Below are positions 43,027-52,046 of a stretch of 64,000 bases of DNA, one piece after another. Below the pieces are notes generated by a model, which was not told the origin of the DNA, ran no database searches, and saw only the letters and a list, made by a program, of their open reading frames with translations. How positions within the stretch are numbered: position 1 is the first letter of the stretch; each line of letters begins with the position of its first letter. Origin of the DNA: Neobacillus soli NBRC 102451 (GTDB lineage: Bacteria; Bacillota; Bacilli; Bacillales; Cytobacillaceae); assembly GCF_001591665.1 (NCBI RefSeq), contig NZ_BCVI01000058.1, positions 27,036-91,035 on the forward strand, in the 5' to 3' direction. Position numbers and translations under genes: made by a program.

Positions 43027-44097
43027 CTATTTCGTAAATAAAATCTTCTTCTTCTCTTTTGCGTTATCTTTTGTAACCAGAACAGGATCTACATAGACAG
43101 AGCTAGGGACCTTTTCGCCGGCTAAATAGCGAGCGGCGGAATCAGCAGCGGCTTGACCAATAGCGTAAGGGACTTGGGCCATATCAGCAGCGAAAGAGCT
43201 GTTAGGGTCTTCAACCATGTCAATTGCAGCGGGGTCACCGTCAACACCATATACTTTAATATCGGAGCGGCCAGCAGCATCGACAGCAAGTGCAGCACCG
43301 ATGCTTGGGCTGTCCCATGCAGCCCAAATGGCTTTTAAATCTCCCTTTTTCGGATATTTAGTTAGTAAATCCTGCGTCTTTTTACGTGCGTCTTCAACTG
43401 TACCAGGAATCACATCTTGTAATTCCGGCTCAATAAATTCAATTTTCGGATAGTCCTTTGCTACATATTTCAACATATCGTAGCGAATCGCACATACTCT
43501 TGTACCATAGAATCCGTTAAATACCGCAATCTTACCTTCCCCGTCCATATCTTCAAAGATTTTCCGAGCCAAGGCTTCACCGATTAGATAGTTATCTGAC
43601 ATATGATTGGCGATACTGTATTCACTTGGATGGTCAACAGTAAAAAGAGGGATTTTGGCATCTGAGACCTTTTTAAGGACCGGTGTAAAAACCTTTGTAT
43701 CCCCTAGCATTTTGATAATCGCATCGGGCTTCTGTGAAATTAAATTTTCGATATCTGCAATATGCTTTTGGTCGTTGCGTTCCCCGTCAACAGCAATCGG
43801 AGTACCACCTAATTCCTTAATCCGATCGATTTGTCCTTGATAGGCCTGGCGATCAAAGTTATGGTCGGTTCCAATCGCGGCAACCCCAATTTTTTTCCCT
43901 TTAAGAGACGGAACAGGCTGGCCATCAATCCCAACAACACCTGTTCCTTTGCCATTCGAAGAGGCTGCCGTTGCTTTATTACTTTCGCCTGCATCCGTAT
44001 TTTTTGCCGGACCTCCAATCGTACACGCTGAAAGTAGTAAAATACTTAGCAGGAGTGGCAGCGAAATAATCTTCTTTAATGCTTTCCGTGATAACAT
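43027..44097 (-). CDS. Sugar-binding lipoprotein of ABC transporter
   Basis: The protein has 356 residues from the ATG at 44097 (AGGGG seven bases ahead). A lipoprotein signal with lipobox LLLSACTIGG is followed by a Peripla_BP_4/RbsB-type domain: GKKIGVAAIGTDHNFDRQAYQGQIDRIKELGGTPIAVDGE, IENLISQKPDAIIKML, IWAAWDSPSIGAALAVDAAGR and VYGVDGDPAAIDMV. The ligand is likely a pentose-like sugar or sugar derivative. Co-control by a SAM riboswitch points to a compound of the SAM recycling pathway. Confidence 0.9.
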   Translation of the reverse strand: MLSRKALKKIISLPLLLSILLLSACTIGGPAKNTDAGESNKATAASSNGKGTGVVGIDGQPVPSLKGKKIGVAAIGTDHNFDRQAYQGQIDRIKELGGTPIAVDGERNDQKHIADIENLISQKPDAIIKMLGDTKVFTPVLKKVSDAKIPLFTVDHPSEYSIANHMSDNYLIGEALARKIFEDMDGEGKIAVFNGFYGTRVCAIRYDMLKYVAKDYPKIEFIEPELQDVIPGTVEDARKKTQDLLTKYPKKGDLKAIWAAWDSPSIGAALAVDAAGRSDIKVYGVDGDPAAIDMVEDPNSSFAADMAQVPYAIGQAAADSAARYLAGEKVPSSVYVDPVLVTKDNAKEKKKILFTK

Positions 44098-44186
44098 ATG
44101 CTTTCCCCTTTTCATTTGAATTTTTTATATGGCTTTTTCAAAAAGATGGACGCTGATTCGCTGATAAATGAAGGATGGGCGAATGT

Positions 44187-45677
44187 TCAACTATGATTCA
44201 ATAGCGGTTCTTTTTTATTTTTGTAAGAATGGGTGATATTCGCATAGAACTGCTGGGCTTCCTTCCATTCCTCATATAGCGCCGCTGCGTTTGTTTCTTT
44301 CGATGGCTTAATAATAGCGGCAGAAACACTCTGCCCTATGTTTATTTCTAGGGCTTCATTACAAATCGCTGCTGCACCTGCAATCGATGCATGCATGAAT
44401 CCTTCTGAAATTCGAATGTCCTTTTGCAGCAAGTCGGCGAGAAATTGAGCGAAAGAAGGACTTTGAAAACCTCCGCCGCAAGCCCAAACATATTCCCGCT
44501 TTGTTCGGGTGATATTTGCTAATGCATCAAAATGCCACTTAATAGTAAAAGCGATTTCTCGAAGGGCAGACCAGATAAAATGGGCTCGGCTTAATTCCGG
44601 TGGGACAGGCGCATTAAAGATAAAGCCGCCTTTTACTAAACCATTCTTTTCATGAGTCATATAGGAGCCTAGTGAAGCAACAATTACAGCTTCTCCAGCT
44701 TGCGCAATCTCCTTCTCCATCACGTCATAGCTTTCATTTGGATAAAAAATCGTTTTTAATCGTTGATAATTTAATCCGGTTATTCCCGGATTGGTTTCCA
44801 CTGTCCACCTTCCGTTTTCAATATGAGAATTTAACCATGTTTTGTATTCCACGCTATCTTGAACTGTTTCGTTCACGACTTGCACAATCGGTGTCGTCGT
44901 TCCGGATACAATGACAAGGTCATCAACGGAAGCCCGAGTGCCCTTAACAGCTACCTGTGTGTCAGCGCCGCCGACAATAACAGGAAGTTCAGTGGATAGC
45001 TGTAAATCATTTGCCATTAAATCAGAAGGGAAACCAAGTACCGTTCCGGACCAAGTGATGGTTGGAAGCAACTGTGGTGAAATTCTAAACTGCTGGCAAA
45101 GCTCTTCAGACCACTCATTTTTATGTACATCGTAAAGCAATGTTTCTGCTGCCTGGGACGGTTCGTACACCATTTTCCCGGTCAACTGATAAGTAATCCA
45201 ATCACTAATACTTGTAAACGCAGCAACCTTTTCCCATAGCAATGGCTGTTTGTTTTTCACCGCGAATAATTTCAATCCTGAGAATAAGGCATTCGGCAGC
45301 CGCCCAGTTTTTTGATAAATCGTTTCCGGATGGGAAATTTCCTGTTCCCATTCACGTCCTCGGTTATCCAAATTCGGGAGTCCAATCAAGGAATCTCCAT
45401 TCTTATCAAATAACACTATCCCCTGTCTTTGACTCGTAGAGGTGATTGCCAATAATTCAACATCATCAGTCTTGTTCAATACCTTCTTTGAAATCCTTAA
45501 GAGCTGCACCCATAATTTCTGGGGGGAAAAATAATGACTGTCAGGATAGAGGGATTCCACTTCATACGTGATATCTTCTCTCTCGATTGCTAATACTTGA
45601 CCATTCGTTCCAACAATTGCTACCCTTGCGTTGCCAGTGCCAACGTCAAACACCAAATATCCTTTTTGTAACGGCAT
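44187..45677 (-). CDS. yoaC: FGGY carbohydrate kinase, YoaC-like
   Basis: The 496-residue kinase of the FGGY family has an ATP-binding start (GYLVFDVGTGNARVAIVGTNGQVLA), ITSTSQRQGIVLFDKNG, SISDWITYQLTGKMVYEPSQAAETLLYDV and CGGGFQSPSFAQFLADLLQKDI. It resembles B. subtilis YoaC, whose gene also lies after yoaD in an S-box operon; AI-2 kinase LsrK is of the same family. A GGAGG precedes the ATG. It would phosphorylate the sugar brought in by the downstream transporter. Confidence 0.85.
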   Translation of the reverse strand: MPLQKGYLVFDVGTGNARVAIVGTNGQVLAIEREDITYEVESLYPDSHYFSPQKLWVQLLRISKKVLNKTDDVELLAITSTSQRQGIVLFDKNGDSLIGLPNLDNRGREWEQEISHPETIYQKTGRLPNALFSGLKLFAVKNKQPLLWEKVAAFTSISDWITYQLTGKMVYEPSQAAETLLYDVHKNEWSEELCQQFRISPQLLPTITWSGTVLGFPSDLMANDLQLSTELPVIVGGADTQVAVKGTRASVDDLVIVSGTTTPIVQVVNETVQDSVEYKTWLNSHIENGRWTVETNPGITGLNYQRLKTIFYPNESYDVMEKEIAQAGEAVIVASLGSYMTHEKNGLVKGGFIFNAPVPPELSRAHFIWSALREIAFTIKWHFDALANITRTKREYVWACGGGFQSPSFAQFLADLLQKDIRISEGFMHASIAGAAAICNEALEINIGQSVSAAIIKPSKETNAAALYEEWKEAQQFYANITHSYKNKKEPLLNHS

Positions 45678-45689
45678 AGGGAATCCTCC

Positions 45690-46691
45690 TTACGATTTAA
45701 CATGTAAAATGCTTTTATTAAATAATGATTTAATAGGAACGTTTGGGTTTGCGGTCCATTTCATAATCGCCTCATTCATAATCGCAGCATGGTGGTCCTC
45801 TACTTCAAACGTCGCACCTGCAATATGGGGGGTAGCCAGCACATTGGGCAAATTCATCATCTCCCAATCGATTTCATCAGGCGGCTCATGATAAAACACA
45901 TCCAATATGGCTCCGCGGATTTTATTTTCTTTTAAAGCTGATCTTAAGGCTTCACGTTCAACCACAACCGCTCTTGCCGTATTAACAAGAATCGAATCTC
46001 CTTTCATCAAAGCGATCAAGTTATGGTTAATCATGCCTTTTGTCTGTTCAGTGACTGGCAAGTGAATCGAAACAATGTCACTCGTTGTAAAGATTTCTTC
46101 TAAAGTGGTTTGCTTATAGTCAGGATGTTCATTTTGAACATATGGGTCATAAAACTGGATGTTGCATGGGAATCCTTGAACCAACCCGGCTATTCGTTGT
46201 CCTACTGCACCAAAGCCTACCATTCCAATTGTCTTTCCAGCTAGTTCATTTCCCTTAAAGTGGAGGTACGATGTAAGAGGATCGCCATTCCATTTTCCTT
46301 CTTTTGTCCACGTTACAGCCGGAATCGTATTTCTTAAAAACGTAATTAAGTTAGCCACGAACATTTCAGCAACAGCCTGTGCATTGCGTGCCGGTGTATA
46401 AAAGACCGGAATCCCTCTTTCGGTTGCTGCGTTTACATCTACATTTGATGGTGTTCCCCGGCAAACCCCTATAAACCGTAGAGAAGGCACTTCTTTCAAC
46501 ACATCTTCTGTTACTTGGTCAAGTTCAGTGATAAGCCCCTCTGCTTCTGTTTCCTTTAATAGTTGAACCAATTCAGCGGTTGAATAAGTTTGCCCGTTAT
46601 CTTTCCAAGAATGATAGACTACTTCTCCAATTTGATCCTCAAGCTGATCGCGGGCTTTTTGATTATATGGAGCCGTTATTAATATTTTCAC
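45690..46691 (-). CDS. yoaD: 2-hydroxyacid dehydrogenase, YoaD-like
   Basis: A D-isomer-specific 2-hydroxyacid dehydrogenase of the SerA/YoaD type: nucleotide-binding GKTIGMVGFGAVGQRIAGLVQ, VSIHLPVTEQTKGMINHNL, ILVNTARAVVVEREAL, and the catalytic ATPHIAGATFE. The GTG at 46691 is the best start, as AAGGAG lies nine bases before it and the protein then begins MKILITAPYNQKA; the ATG at 46700 touches the ribosome site, and the frame upstream runs through the riboswitch terminator. First gene of the operon. It is 333 residues long, without the ACT domain of housekeeping SerA. Confidence 0.85.
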   Translation of the reverse strand: MKILITAPYNQKARDQLEDQIGEVVYHSWKDNGQTYSTAELVQLLKETEAEGLITELDQVTEDVLKEVPSLRFIGVCRGTPSNVDVNAATERGIPVFYTPARNAQAVAEMFVANLITFLRNTIPAVTWTKEGKWNGDPLTSYLHFKGNELAGKTIGMVGFGAVGQRIAGLVQGFPCNIQFYDPYVQNEHPDYKQTTLEEIFTTSDIVSIHLPVTEQTKGMINHNLIALMKGDSILVNTARAVVVEREALRSALKENKIRGAILDVFYHEPPDEIDWEMMNLPNVLATPHIAGATFEVEDHHAAIMNEAIMKWTANPNVPIKSLFNKSILHVKS

Positions 46692-46740
46692 TTCATCCAT
46701 CTCCTTTTCATCATGAATTTCGTCTTTGGCAGTAAAGAGA

Positions 46741-46907
46741 TAAAAATAAAAAGCCCCTTTCCAAGATACGGAAAGAGGCAATAAATTCTAATAAAGAAGA
46801 ACGTTGCTTACCTTCCTATCTTTCAGGCTTTTTGCCTGCTGGAATTGGCACAGTAAAATCTGTTGCCGAGGTATCATAGGGCCAGTCCCTCCACCTCTCT
46901 TGATAGA
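46741..46907 (-). promoter_or_regulatory. SAM (S-box, SAM-I) riboswitch with terminator
   Basis: On the minus strand the aptamer reads CTATCAAGAGAGGTGGAGGG, then ACTGGCCCTATGATACC, CGGCAACAG, a P4 stem and the closing GATAG (46907 down to 46815), the conserved core of S-box leaders. One change is seen: GATACC-T-CGGCAAC in place of GAAACC-CGGCAAC. A terminator (46779-46752, pairing GCCTCTTTCC with GGAAAGGGGC, then TTTTTATTTTTAT) follows. High SAM should switch the operon off. Confidence 0.92.
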
Positions 46908-46958
46908 AAAATGATTATATAGTTTTTAGTATTCACTATCTTCGTATTGATTAACATA

Positions 46959-46987
46959 ATTCTAATAATTCCAATTGGTAAAGTCAA
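46959..46987 (-). promoter_or_regulatory. Promoter of the S-box operon
   Basis: TTGACT (46987-46982), a 17-base spacer and TAGAAT (46964-46959) on the minus strand, about 50 bases ahead of the aptamer. Confidence 0.7.
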
Positions 46988-47132
46988 TAATAAATTTTAT
47001 GAATTGAATGATTTTTGGAATTACTTTATTATATTAAATATTGAAAGTAGTAAAGTCAATTTTAAATGATTCATTTCAACATCACTCAAAACCTTTTCCA
47101 ACCTTTCATCCAGAGATAAAGGAGATTACCAT

Positions 47133-49172
47133 ATGAATTCTTTTGTAAAGCAACAAAACGGAGTATTTCCATCTGTATGTTCACTCGATTGCCCTGATCA
47201 ATGCGGTTTGCTTGTTCATAAGGAGGATGGAAAAATCATAAAGATACAAGGTGATCCGAACCATCCTGTCACCAAAGGGAATATTTGCAATAAGGTTCGT
47301 CATATGGCGGAACGGATTTATGATGAAAAGCGAATAAAATATCCGATGAAACGAATCGGATTAAAAGGCGAAGGAAAATTTGAGAGAATCAGTTGGGAAG
47401 AAGCGATAAAAACAATCACCTCCAAGTGGAAAGAGATGATCCGAACAGATGGCCCCGAAAGTATTCTTCCCTATAGTTTTTATGGCAATATGGGAAAATT
47501 GAACGCTGAAGGGCTGGATCGCCGCTTTTTTTACCAGCTTGGCGCCTCACAATTAGATCGTACTATCTGTACAGCTGCCGGGTCAAAAGGATATAAATAT
47601 ACAATGGGCGGCAGCCTGGGAACAGACCCAGAAGATACGATTCACTCAAAACTGATTATCTTTTGGGGAATTAATGCCGTAAGTACGAATATGCACCAAG
47701 TCGCCCTTGCCCAGAAAGCCCGTAAAAACGGAGCGAAAATCATTGTGATTGACGTCCATAAAAATCAAACGGGGCGGTTAGCTGACTGGTTTATACCGAT
47801 TCTTCCCGGTACAGATGGTGCTCTCGCTCTTGGTATCATGCATATTTTATTTGCAGAGAATCTGGTCGATCCTTCCTTTTTAAAAAAATATACAGTCGGA
47901 CATGAGGAACTAAGGCAGCATGTTGTTCAGTATGATCCTGTCTCCGTTTCTGGTATTACAGGCATACCAGTGGCAGATATCGTTAATCTTGCCCGTATGT
48001 ATGGAACCATCGCCCCTTCGTTTATTCGAATCGGGAATGGACCCCAGCATCACGATAACGGCGGCATGTGCATTCGAACCATTTCCTGCCTGCCGGCACT
48101 TACAGGTCAATGGCTTGTGAAAGGAGGCGGAGCGATTAAGTCAAATACAGCCTTTTTGGCCCATCATACAGACATCTTGCAACGTCCTGACCTGCTCCGT
48201 GATAAACAAACACGCGTGATTAACATGAACCTGCTTGGCCAAGCATTACTGGAATTAACACCGCCAGTAAAATCGATGTTCGTTTATGAGAGTAACCCTG
48301 CAATCGTTGCACCTAATAGCAAAAAGGTGAGAGAAGGTTTAGCTCGTGAGGATTTATTTCTTGTCGTCCACGAATTATTTTTAACAGAAACAGCTAAATT
48401 TGCGGACATTGTGCTTCCAGCCACCTCTGCATTTGAAAATACAGATTTTTACACTTCGTATTGGCATCACTATATCCAAATTCAACAGCCTGTTATTGAC
48501 CACTATGGAGAATCGAAATCAAATGTGGAAGTATTCCGTTTACTTGCGAAAGAGATGGGCTTTGACAACCCTAGTTTCGAGGAGACAGAAGAAAAAATGA
48601 TGGCCGATGCCCTACACCATTCAACTAACCCCTACCTTGAAGGGATTCGTTTTGTTTCATTGGTGAAACAGCAGTATATGAAATCCAATAGGAAAGGGCT
48701 TTTTCTTGATCAACTACCAACTCCAAGCGGGAAAATTGAATTACTTTCAATGAAAATGGAAGAGGATGGCTACCCTGCCCTCCCAACCTACATCCCCATA
48801 GTAAACGATGGAGACTTTCCTTTTTTATTTGTAGCAGGACCCAATCACAACTTTTTAAATTCAACTTTTTCCAATAATGAAAAACACATCACTTTGGAAA
48901 AAGAACCCCGCTTGCATATGAATAGGATGGATGCTCTGAAAGCAGGGATTGAGGATGGAGAACGGGTTCGAATTTGGAATCATCGTGGAGCCTGCGAACT
49001 GAAAGTCTCCGTTGGCGAAAATGTTTTACCCGGGGTAGTTGTCACTCAAGGCCTCTGGGCAGATACGCCAATTAACATCCTAACTCCCGATCGAGTCGCA
49101 GATATGGGCGGAGGCGCCACCTTCTTTTCAGGGCGTGTCGATGTGGAGAAAATAATAATGGATGGCGCCTGA
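47133..49172 (+). CDS. yoaE: Molybdopterin oxidoreductase, YoaE-like
   Basis: A 679-residue member of the DMSO reductase superfamily. An N-terminal 4Fe-4S site is formed by CSLDCPDQCGLLV and GNICNK (about 16-52). The molybdopterin core has RTICTAAGSKGYKYTMGG, IIFWGINAVSTNMHQ, VIDVHKNQT and PGTDGALALGIMHIL. A C-terminal molydopterin-binding beta barrel has VRIWNHRGACELKVSV. It corresponds to B. subtilis YoaE, next to yoaD there as here. The electron donor and substrate are unknown. Start: AAAGGAG seven bases before ATG. The last codons read into a GGCGCCTGACACC repeat arm. Confidence 0.88.
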   Translation: MNSFVKQQNGVFPSVCSLDCPDQCGLLVHKEDGKIIKIQGDPNHPVTKGNICNKVRHMAERIYDEKRIKYPMKRIGLKGEGKFERISWEEAIKTITSKWKEMIRTDGPESILPYSFYGNMGKLNAEGLDRRFFYQLGASQLDRTICTAAGSKGYKYTMGGSLGTDPEDTIHSKLIIFWGINAVSTNMHQVALAQKARKNGAKIIVIDVHKNQTGRLADWFIPILPGTDGALALGIMHILFAENLVDPSFLKKYTVGHEELRQHVVQYDPVSVSGITGIPVADIVNLARMYGTIAPSFIRIGNGPQHHDNGGMCIRTISCLPALTGQWLVKGGGAIKSNTAFLAHHTDILQRPDLLRDKQTRVINMNLLGQALLELTPPVKSMFVYESNPAIVAPNSKKVREGLAREDLFLVVHELFLTETAKFADIVLPATSAFENTDFYTSYWHHYIQIQQPVIDHYGESKSNVEVFRLLAKEMGFDNPSFEETEEKMMADALHHSTNPYLEGIRFVSLVKQQYMKSNRKGLFLDQLPTPSGKIELLSMKMEEDGYPALPTYIPIVNDGDFPFLFVAGPNHNFLNSTFSNNEKHITLEKEPRLHMNRMDALKAGIEDGERVRIWNHRGACELKVSVGENVLPGVVVTQGLWADTPINILTPDRVADMGGGATFFSGRVDVEKIIMDGA

Positions 49173-49379
49173 CACCATCCGTGGATAAGTCCAATGAATG
49201 GTATGTAAATTCACAGTTCAAATAGGTTACAAAAACACAGAAAGATAGCACACAAAATAGCACTATGAACAGCACTTAAATACGCATTTATTGAATCAAG
49301 CATATTTATGTGCTGTTCATATTGTATTGTTATTCTAAAGCGCCCATTTGTTGTGCAAGGTTATTTGTAAATTTTATTA

Positions 49380-49625
49380 CTACTCATTAAGATGATAGCA
49401 TAGTTGAATAACACCAGAGGAAAATGTTCTTGAATCCACAAGCTTTAGATTTACCCTTTGCCTTATGTCAATAAATAAAGGTTTTCCATTTCCTAAAATA
49501 ACTGGGTGAACAGATAATCTAAACTCATCAACAAGTAAAATTGTAATAAGACCTGCTCCGCCATATAGCCAGATATCTTTACGTGTAAAGTTTCAGAAAT
49601 TCTTCAACTACTTATATATTTTAAC
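49380..49625 (-). pseudogene. C-terminal remnant of a RibD/DHFR-like reductase
   Basis: The minus-strand frame reads DIWLYGGAGLITILLVDEFR, LSVHPVILGNGKPLF and on to a stop at 49380, the C-terminus of the RibD/YyaP dihydrofolate-reductase-like family. The preceding VVEEFLKLYT is in another frame, so a frameshift and loss of the N-terminus have inactivated it. Confidence 0.65.
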
Positions 49626-49716
49626 ATAAAATCACAAGCCTCCTTTACGTTCACCATGATTAACATAGTAAATAGGACAGCATTTAACACACCATTTCTC
49701 ACTTTGACAATGAGAA

Positions 49717-49738
49717 AAGTGCCTGTCACTGTTCGCCA
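49717..49738. repeat. Repeat B, right half
   Basis: AGTGCCTGTCACTGTTCGCC keeps one arm of repeat B joined to a GTGCCTG as in repeat A. Confidence 0.5.
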
Positions 49739-49762
49739 CAGTTTCTACCATTATCCCTTTAA

Positions 49763-49916
49763 CCTCCCTATGAAATTCAATCACTTCAGGATGTAGCTAA
49801 TTTTATTGGAGTATCTGATGCCTACTTTGAGGCGTACATTTAAAGATTTCAGTAAGACGTTTAAAAAAACGTTTGGTCTTACACCGTCAGATTATCGAAA
49901 GACAAGACTATCTTAA
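49763..49916 (+). pseudogene. C-terminal remnant of an AraC-family regulator
   Basis: The plus-strand frame PYEIQSLQDVANFIGVSDAY then FEAYI shifts by one base to FKDFSKTFKKTFGLTPSDYR and a stop at 49916. This is the second helix-turn-helix and signature of AraC/XylS proteins. No N-terminus is left. Confidence 0.7.
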
Positions 49917-50095
49917 TGTCTTCGATCTAGGGGGGCAGGCTATATTTATTTCCAAAATCCACCTCAGTAGGTAATTTGTTGGATTAAAAATTCAGTAATT
50001 AATCACTATGTACAAGCTGCCATTTTATATGTAATATTCTTCGCGTATCGAATATTTTTAATTTTCAATAATTATATCAATTGGAGGTTTTAAAA

Positions 50096-51148
50096 ATGAA
50101 AAAGAAAGTCCTAGCATTATCTTTATCTAGTTTAATGGCAATTGGCGGAATTTTAAGCGTTCCCGTTTCTGCTGGTGCAGTTGGAGAAGGGCCAAACTAT
50201 GGCGGAAATGAGTCGATTCAGACTTCTATTCTACATACATACACTGGACTAGTTGATTTTCTAAAAACCCAAGATGCTAAACAAAGCGCTATGAAACTAG
50301 AAGTCATTGGTCAAACTGTTAAAGGCCGTGACATTTTCCTCGCGAAATATATGTCAAACCCTAGTAATCCGACTATTCTCTTTTTAACCCAGCAACATGG
50401 AAATGAACAGCTGACGACAGAAGGTGCTTTAGAATTTATTAAACACTTAGGAACGAATAAAATGAAGGGAGTTCTTGAGAACGTAAACATCCTGATTGTA
50501 CCAATGTTAAATGCTGATGGAGCTATGGGAGATGTCAACTTTTCCCTTGATGACTATGTCGCTGACGGCGGCAGGCATTTGACTCGCTATAATGCTGTTG
50601 GTGCCGATTTAAACCGTGACCATGTTGCCAAAATACACCCAGAGACCAAAGCCTTGCATAATAATGTGTTAAAAAAGTACAAAATTGATTATATGATTGA
50701 TCTCCATCATCAAGGAACTCAAAGTGAAATAGATGGGAAATATGTATCAGGTTCCATCCTTTATCCAACAAATCGGAATGTTAAGCCGGCAGTCCTAGAA
50801 CGGTCGAAAAGATTAGGAGCGGTCGTGTTCAATGCTGTTAACGCAAAGGGATGGGGAAATATCGGAAAATACAATGGCGGTTCAGAGGAAACCATTGGCC
50901 GCAATGGAGCCGCAGTTCAATACGATATTTCAACACTTCTTTTTGAAATGAGGGGCATGTCTGATCACAACTATGAATCTTACGTGCTCGGACAAAAAAG
51001 CAATGGTTATTTAATTAAGCAAACGATCACCACCCTTGATGCAACAACGAGAGCAATCGCCGATGGTTCAATTGAGAAAGCTAATACAAGCTTCTGGAAT
51101 ACCCTGCCAACCCAAACGACTCGGCCTTCTGGAGAAGAAACAGAATAA
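50096..51148 (+). CDS. Secreted M14-family zinc carboxypeptidase
   Basis: The protein has 350 residues from the ATG at 50096 (GGAGG ten bases ahead). A Sec signal peptide (ALSLSSLMAIGGILSVPVSAGA) precedes an M14 domain. The zinc ligands are in QQHGNEQLTTEGALEFI (H-x-x-E) and IDLHHQGTQ; substrate-binding NADGAMGD and ADLNRDH also fit, and the catalytic Glu is likely in LLFEMRG. It would trim peptides or peptidoglycan stems outside the cell. It stands alone and is flanked by repeat B downstream. Confidence 0.85.
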   Translation: MKKKVLALSLSSLMAIGGILSVPVSAGAVGEGPNYGGNESIQTSILHTYTGLVDFLKTQDAKQSAMKLEVIGQTVKGRDIFLAKYMSNPSNPTILFLTQQHGNEQLTTEGALEFIKHLGTNKMKGVLENVNILIVPMLNADGAMGDVNFSLDDYVADGGRHLTRYNAVGADLNRDHVAKIHPETKALHNNVLKKYKIDYMIDLHHQGTQSEIDGKYVSGSILYPTNRNVKPAVLERSKRLGAVVFNAVNAKGWGNIGKYNGGSEETIGRNGAAVQYDISTLLFEMRGMSDHNYESYVLGQKSNGYLIKQTITTLDATTRAIADGSIEKANTSFWNTLPTQTTRPSGEETE

Positions 51149-51160
51149 ACACCATACAAA

Positions 51161-51187
51161 AGCGAATCGTGGCTGTCACTGTTCGCT
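51161..51187. repeat. Dispersed repeat B
   Basis: Imperfect dyad AGCGAATCGTGGC / TGTCACTGTTCGCT, 13 bases after the M14 stop codon. Confidence 0.55.
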
Positions 51188-51253
51188 AGGGGAAAGTAAT
51201 AATTATTATTCATTATACCTACGCTGATTGGTGGATTTTACATTAACGGAAAA

Positions 51254-51309
51254 GGATGCATGTCCCCTAGTGTGTTAAAGCATTACCACACATCGGGGGA
51301 CAGGCACCA
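51254..51309. repeat. Dispersed repeat A
   Basis: ATGCATGTCCCC, centre GTGTGTTAAAGCATTA, right arm CATCGGGGGACAGGCACC then AATATT. Confidence 0.7.
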
Positions 51310-51324
51310 ATATTATGATTTTAT

Positions 51325-51666
51325 TTAAACCTTTTTAACAAATTCAGATTTTAATTTCATTGCGCCAAAACCTTCAATTTTGCAATCAATATTGTGGTCC
51401 CCAGCAACTAAACGGATATTTTTAACTTTCGTACCTACTTTTAAAACTGATGAACTTCCTTTTACTTTCAAGTCCTTGATTACTGTCACAGAATCCCCAT
51501 CGGTTAAAACATTTCCATTTGCATCTTTGAATATCTTTTGGTCTTCATTATTTTCAGTTTCTAATTCCAAAGCCCACTCATGGGCACATTCTGGGCAAAC
51601 AAAAAAACTTCCATCCTCATACGTGTATTCTGAATTACATTTAGGACAATTTGGCAAATTAGACAT
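51325..51666 (-). CDS. PhnA-like zinc-ribbon protein (YjdM)
   Basis: The 113-residue protein has an N-terminal zinc ribbon CPKCNSEYTYEDGSFFVCPECAHEW (about 7-31). The PhnA domain follows: KDANGNVLTDGDSVTVIKDLKVKGSSSVLKVGTKVKNIRLVAGDHNIDCKIEGFGAMKLKSEFVKK. It is often called alkylphosphonate utilisation protein PhnA, although the true role of this family is unclear. I start at 51666, where GGAGG precedes the ATG, and not at the upstream 51789, whose extra residues lack family similarity. Confidence 0.9.
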   Translation of the reverse strand: MSNLPNCPKCNSEYTYEDGSFFVCPECAHEWALELETENNEDQKIFKDANGNVLTDGDSVTVIKDLKVKGSSSVLKVGTKVKNIRLVAGDHNIDCKIEGFGAMKLKSEFVKKV

Positions 51667-51829
51667 ATCGTTGTTTCCTCCATTTATCCCTGTATATTCC
51701 TGAATATCGAAATTTACGCCGATTAAGATAGCGAATTGGAATTTTATTAGGGAATTCTTGATATTCTTATATATTGGCATAGTATTCATATATGGACAAG
51801 CCCGTCAGAAAAAAAGGTGTCTAAAAAAA

Positions 51830-51888
51830 GATGCCTCTCCCCCAGTGTGTTAAAGCATTATGGCATCGGGGGACAGGCACCAATATTC
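51830..51888. repeat. Dispersed repeat A
   Basis: ATGCCTCTCCCCC, centre GTGTGTTAAAGCATTA, right arm CATCGGGGGACAGGCACC then AATATT. It abuts the coiA fragment. Confidence 0.7.
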
Positions 51889-51983
51889 TATCAAGCTGTT
51901 TTTTATACCTTTTTTCTGCCTGGTCCACCTTCTTGGACACTTCACAGGCTTCCGAGTGTTGATGGGAAAAATATTGTCCTCTT
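51889..51983 (-). pseudogene. Fragment of a second CoiA-like gene
   Basis: About 90 bases match 32485-32580 inside the CoiA-like gene, with an identical run of more than 40 bases covering codons of SHQHSEACEVSKK and its flanks. The fragment starts at a repeat-A copy and ends abruptly before DoxX-2. Confidence 0.7.
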
Positions 51984-52046
51984 GACGAGAATAAAAAGAC
52001 GATTCGGAAGTTGAAAGTCCGAATCGCCTTTTAGTTGAAAGTTTAT

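Larger units (their letters stand above)
49173..50080. other. Gap with two pseudogenes and repeat halves
   Basis: Besides the remnants listed separately (49380-49625 and 49763-49916) and a repeat-B half (49717-49738), nothing else coding is seen. Confidence 0.45.

Noticed and set aside
46692..46781. Longer N-terminus of YoaD starting at 46781
   Set aside because: That extension is translated from the riboswitch terminator stem and has no ribosome site; the GTG at 46691 is better placed.
47133..49172. The YoaE-like enzyme as a selenocysteine formate dehydrogenase supporting Sec use
   Set aside because: Its frame has no in-frame TGA and the corresponding region carries an ordinary Cys (RTICTAAGS), so it gives no support for selenocysteine in this organism.
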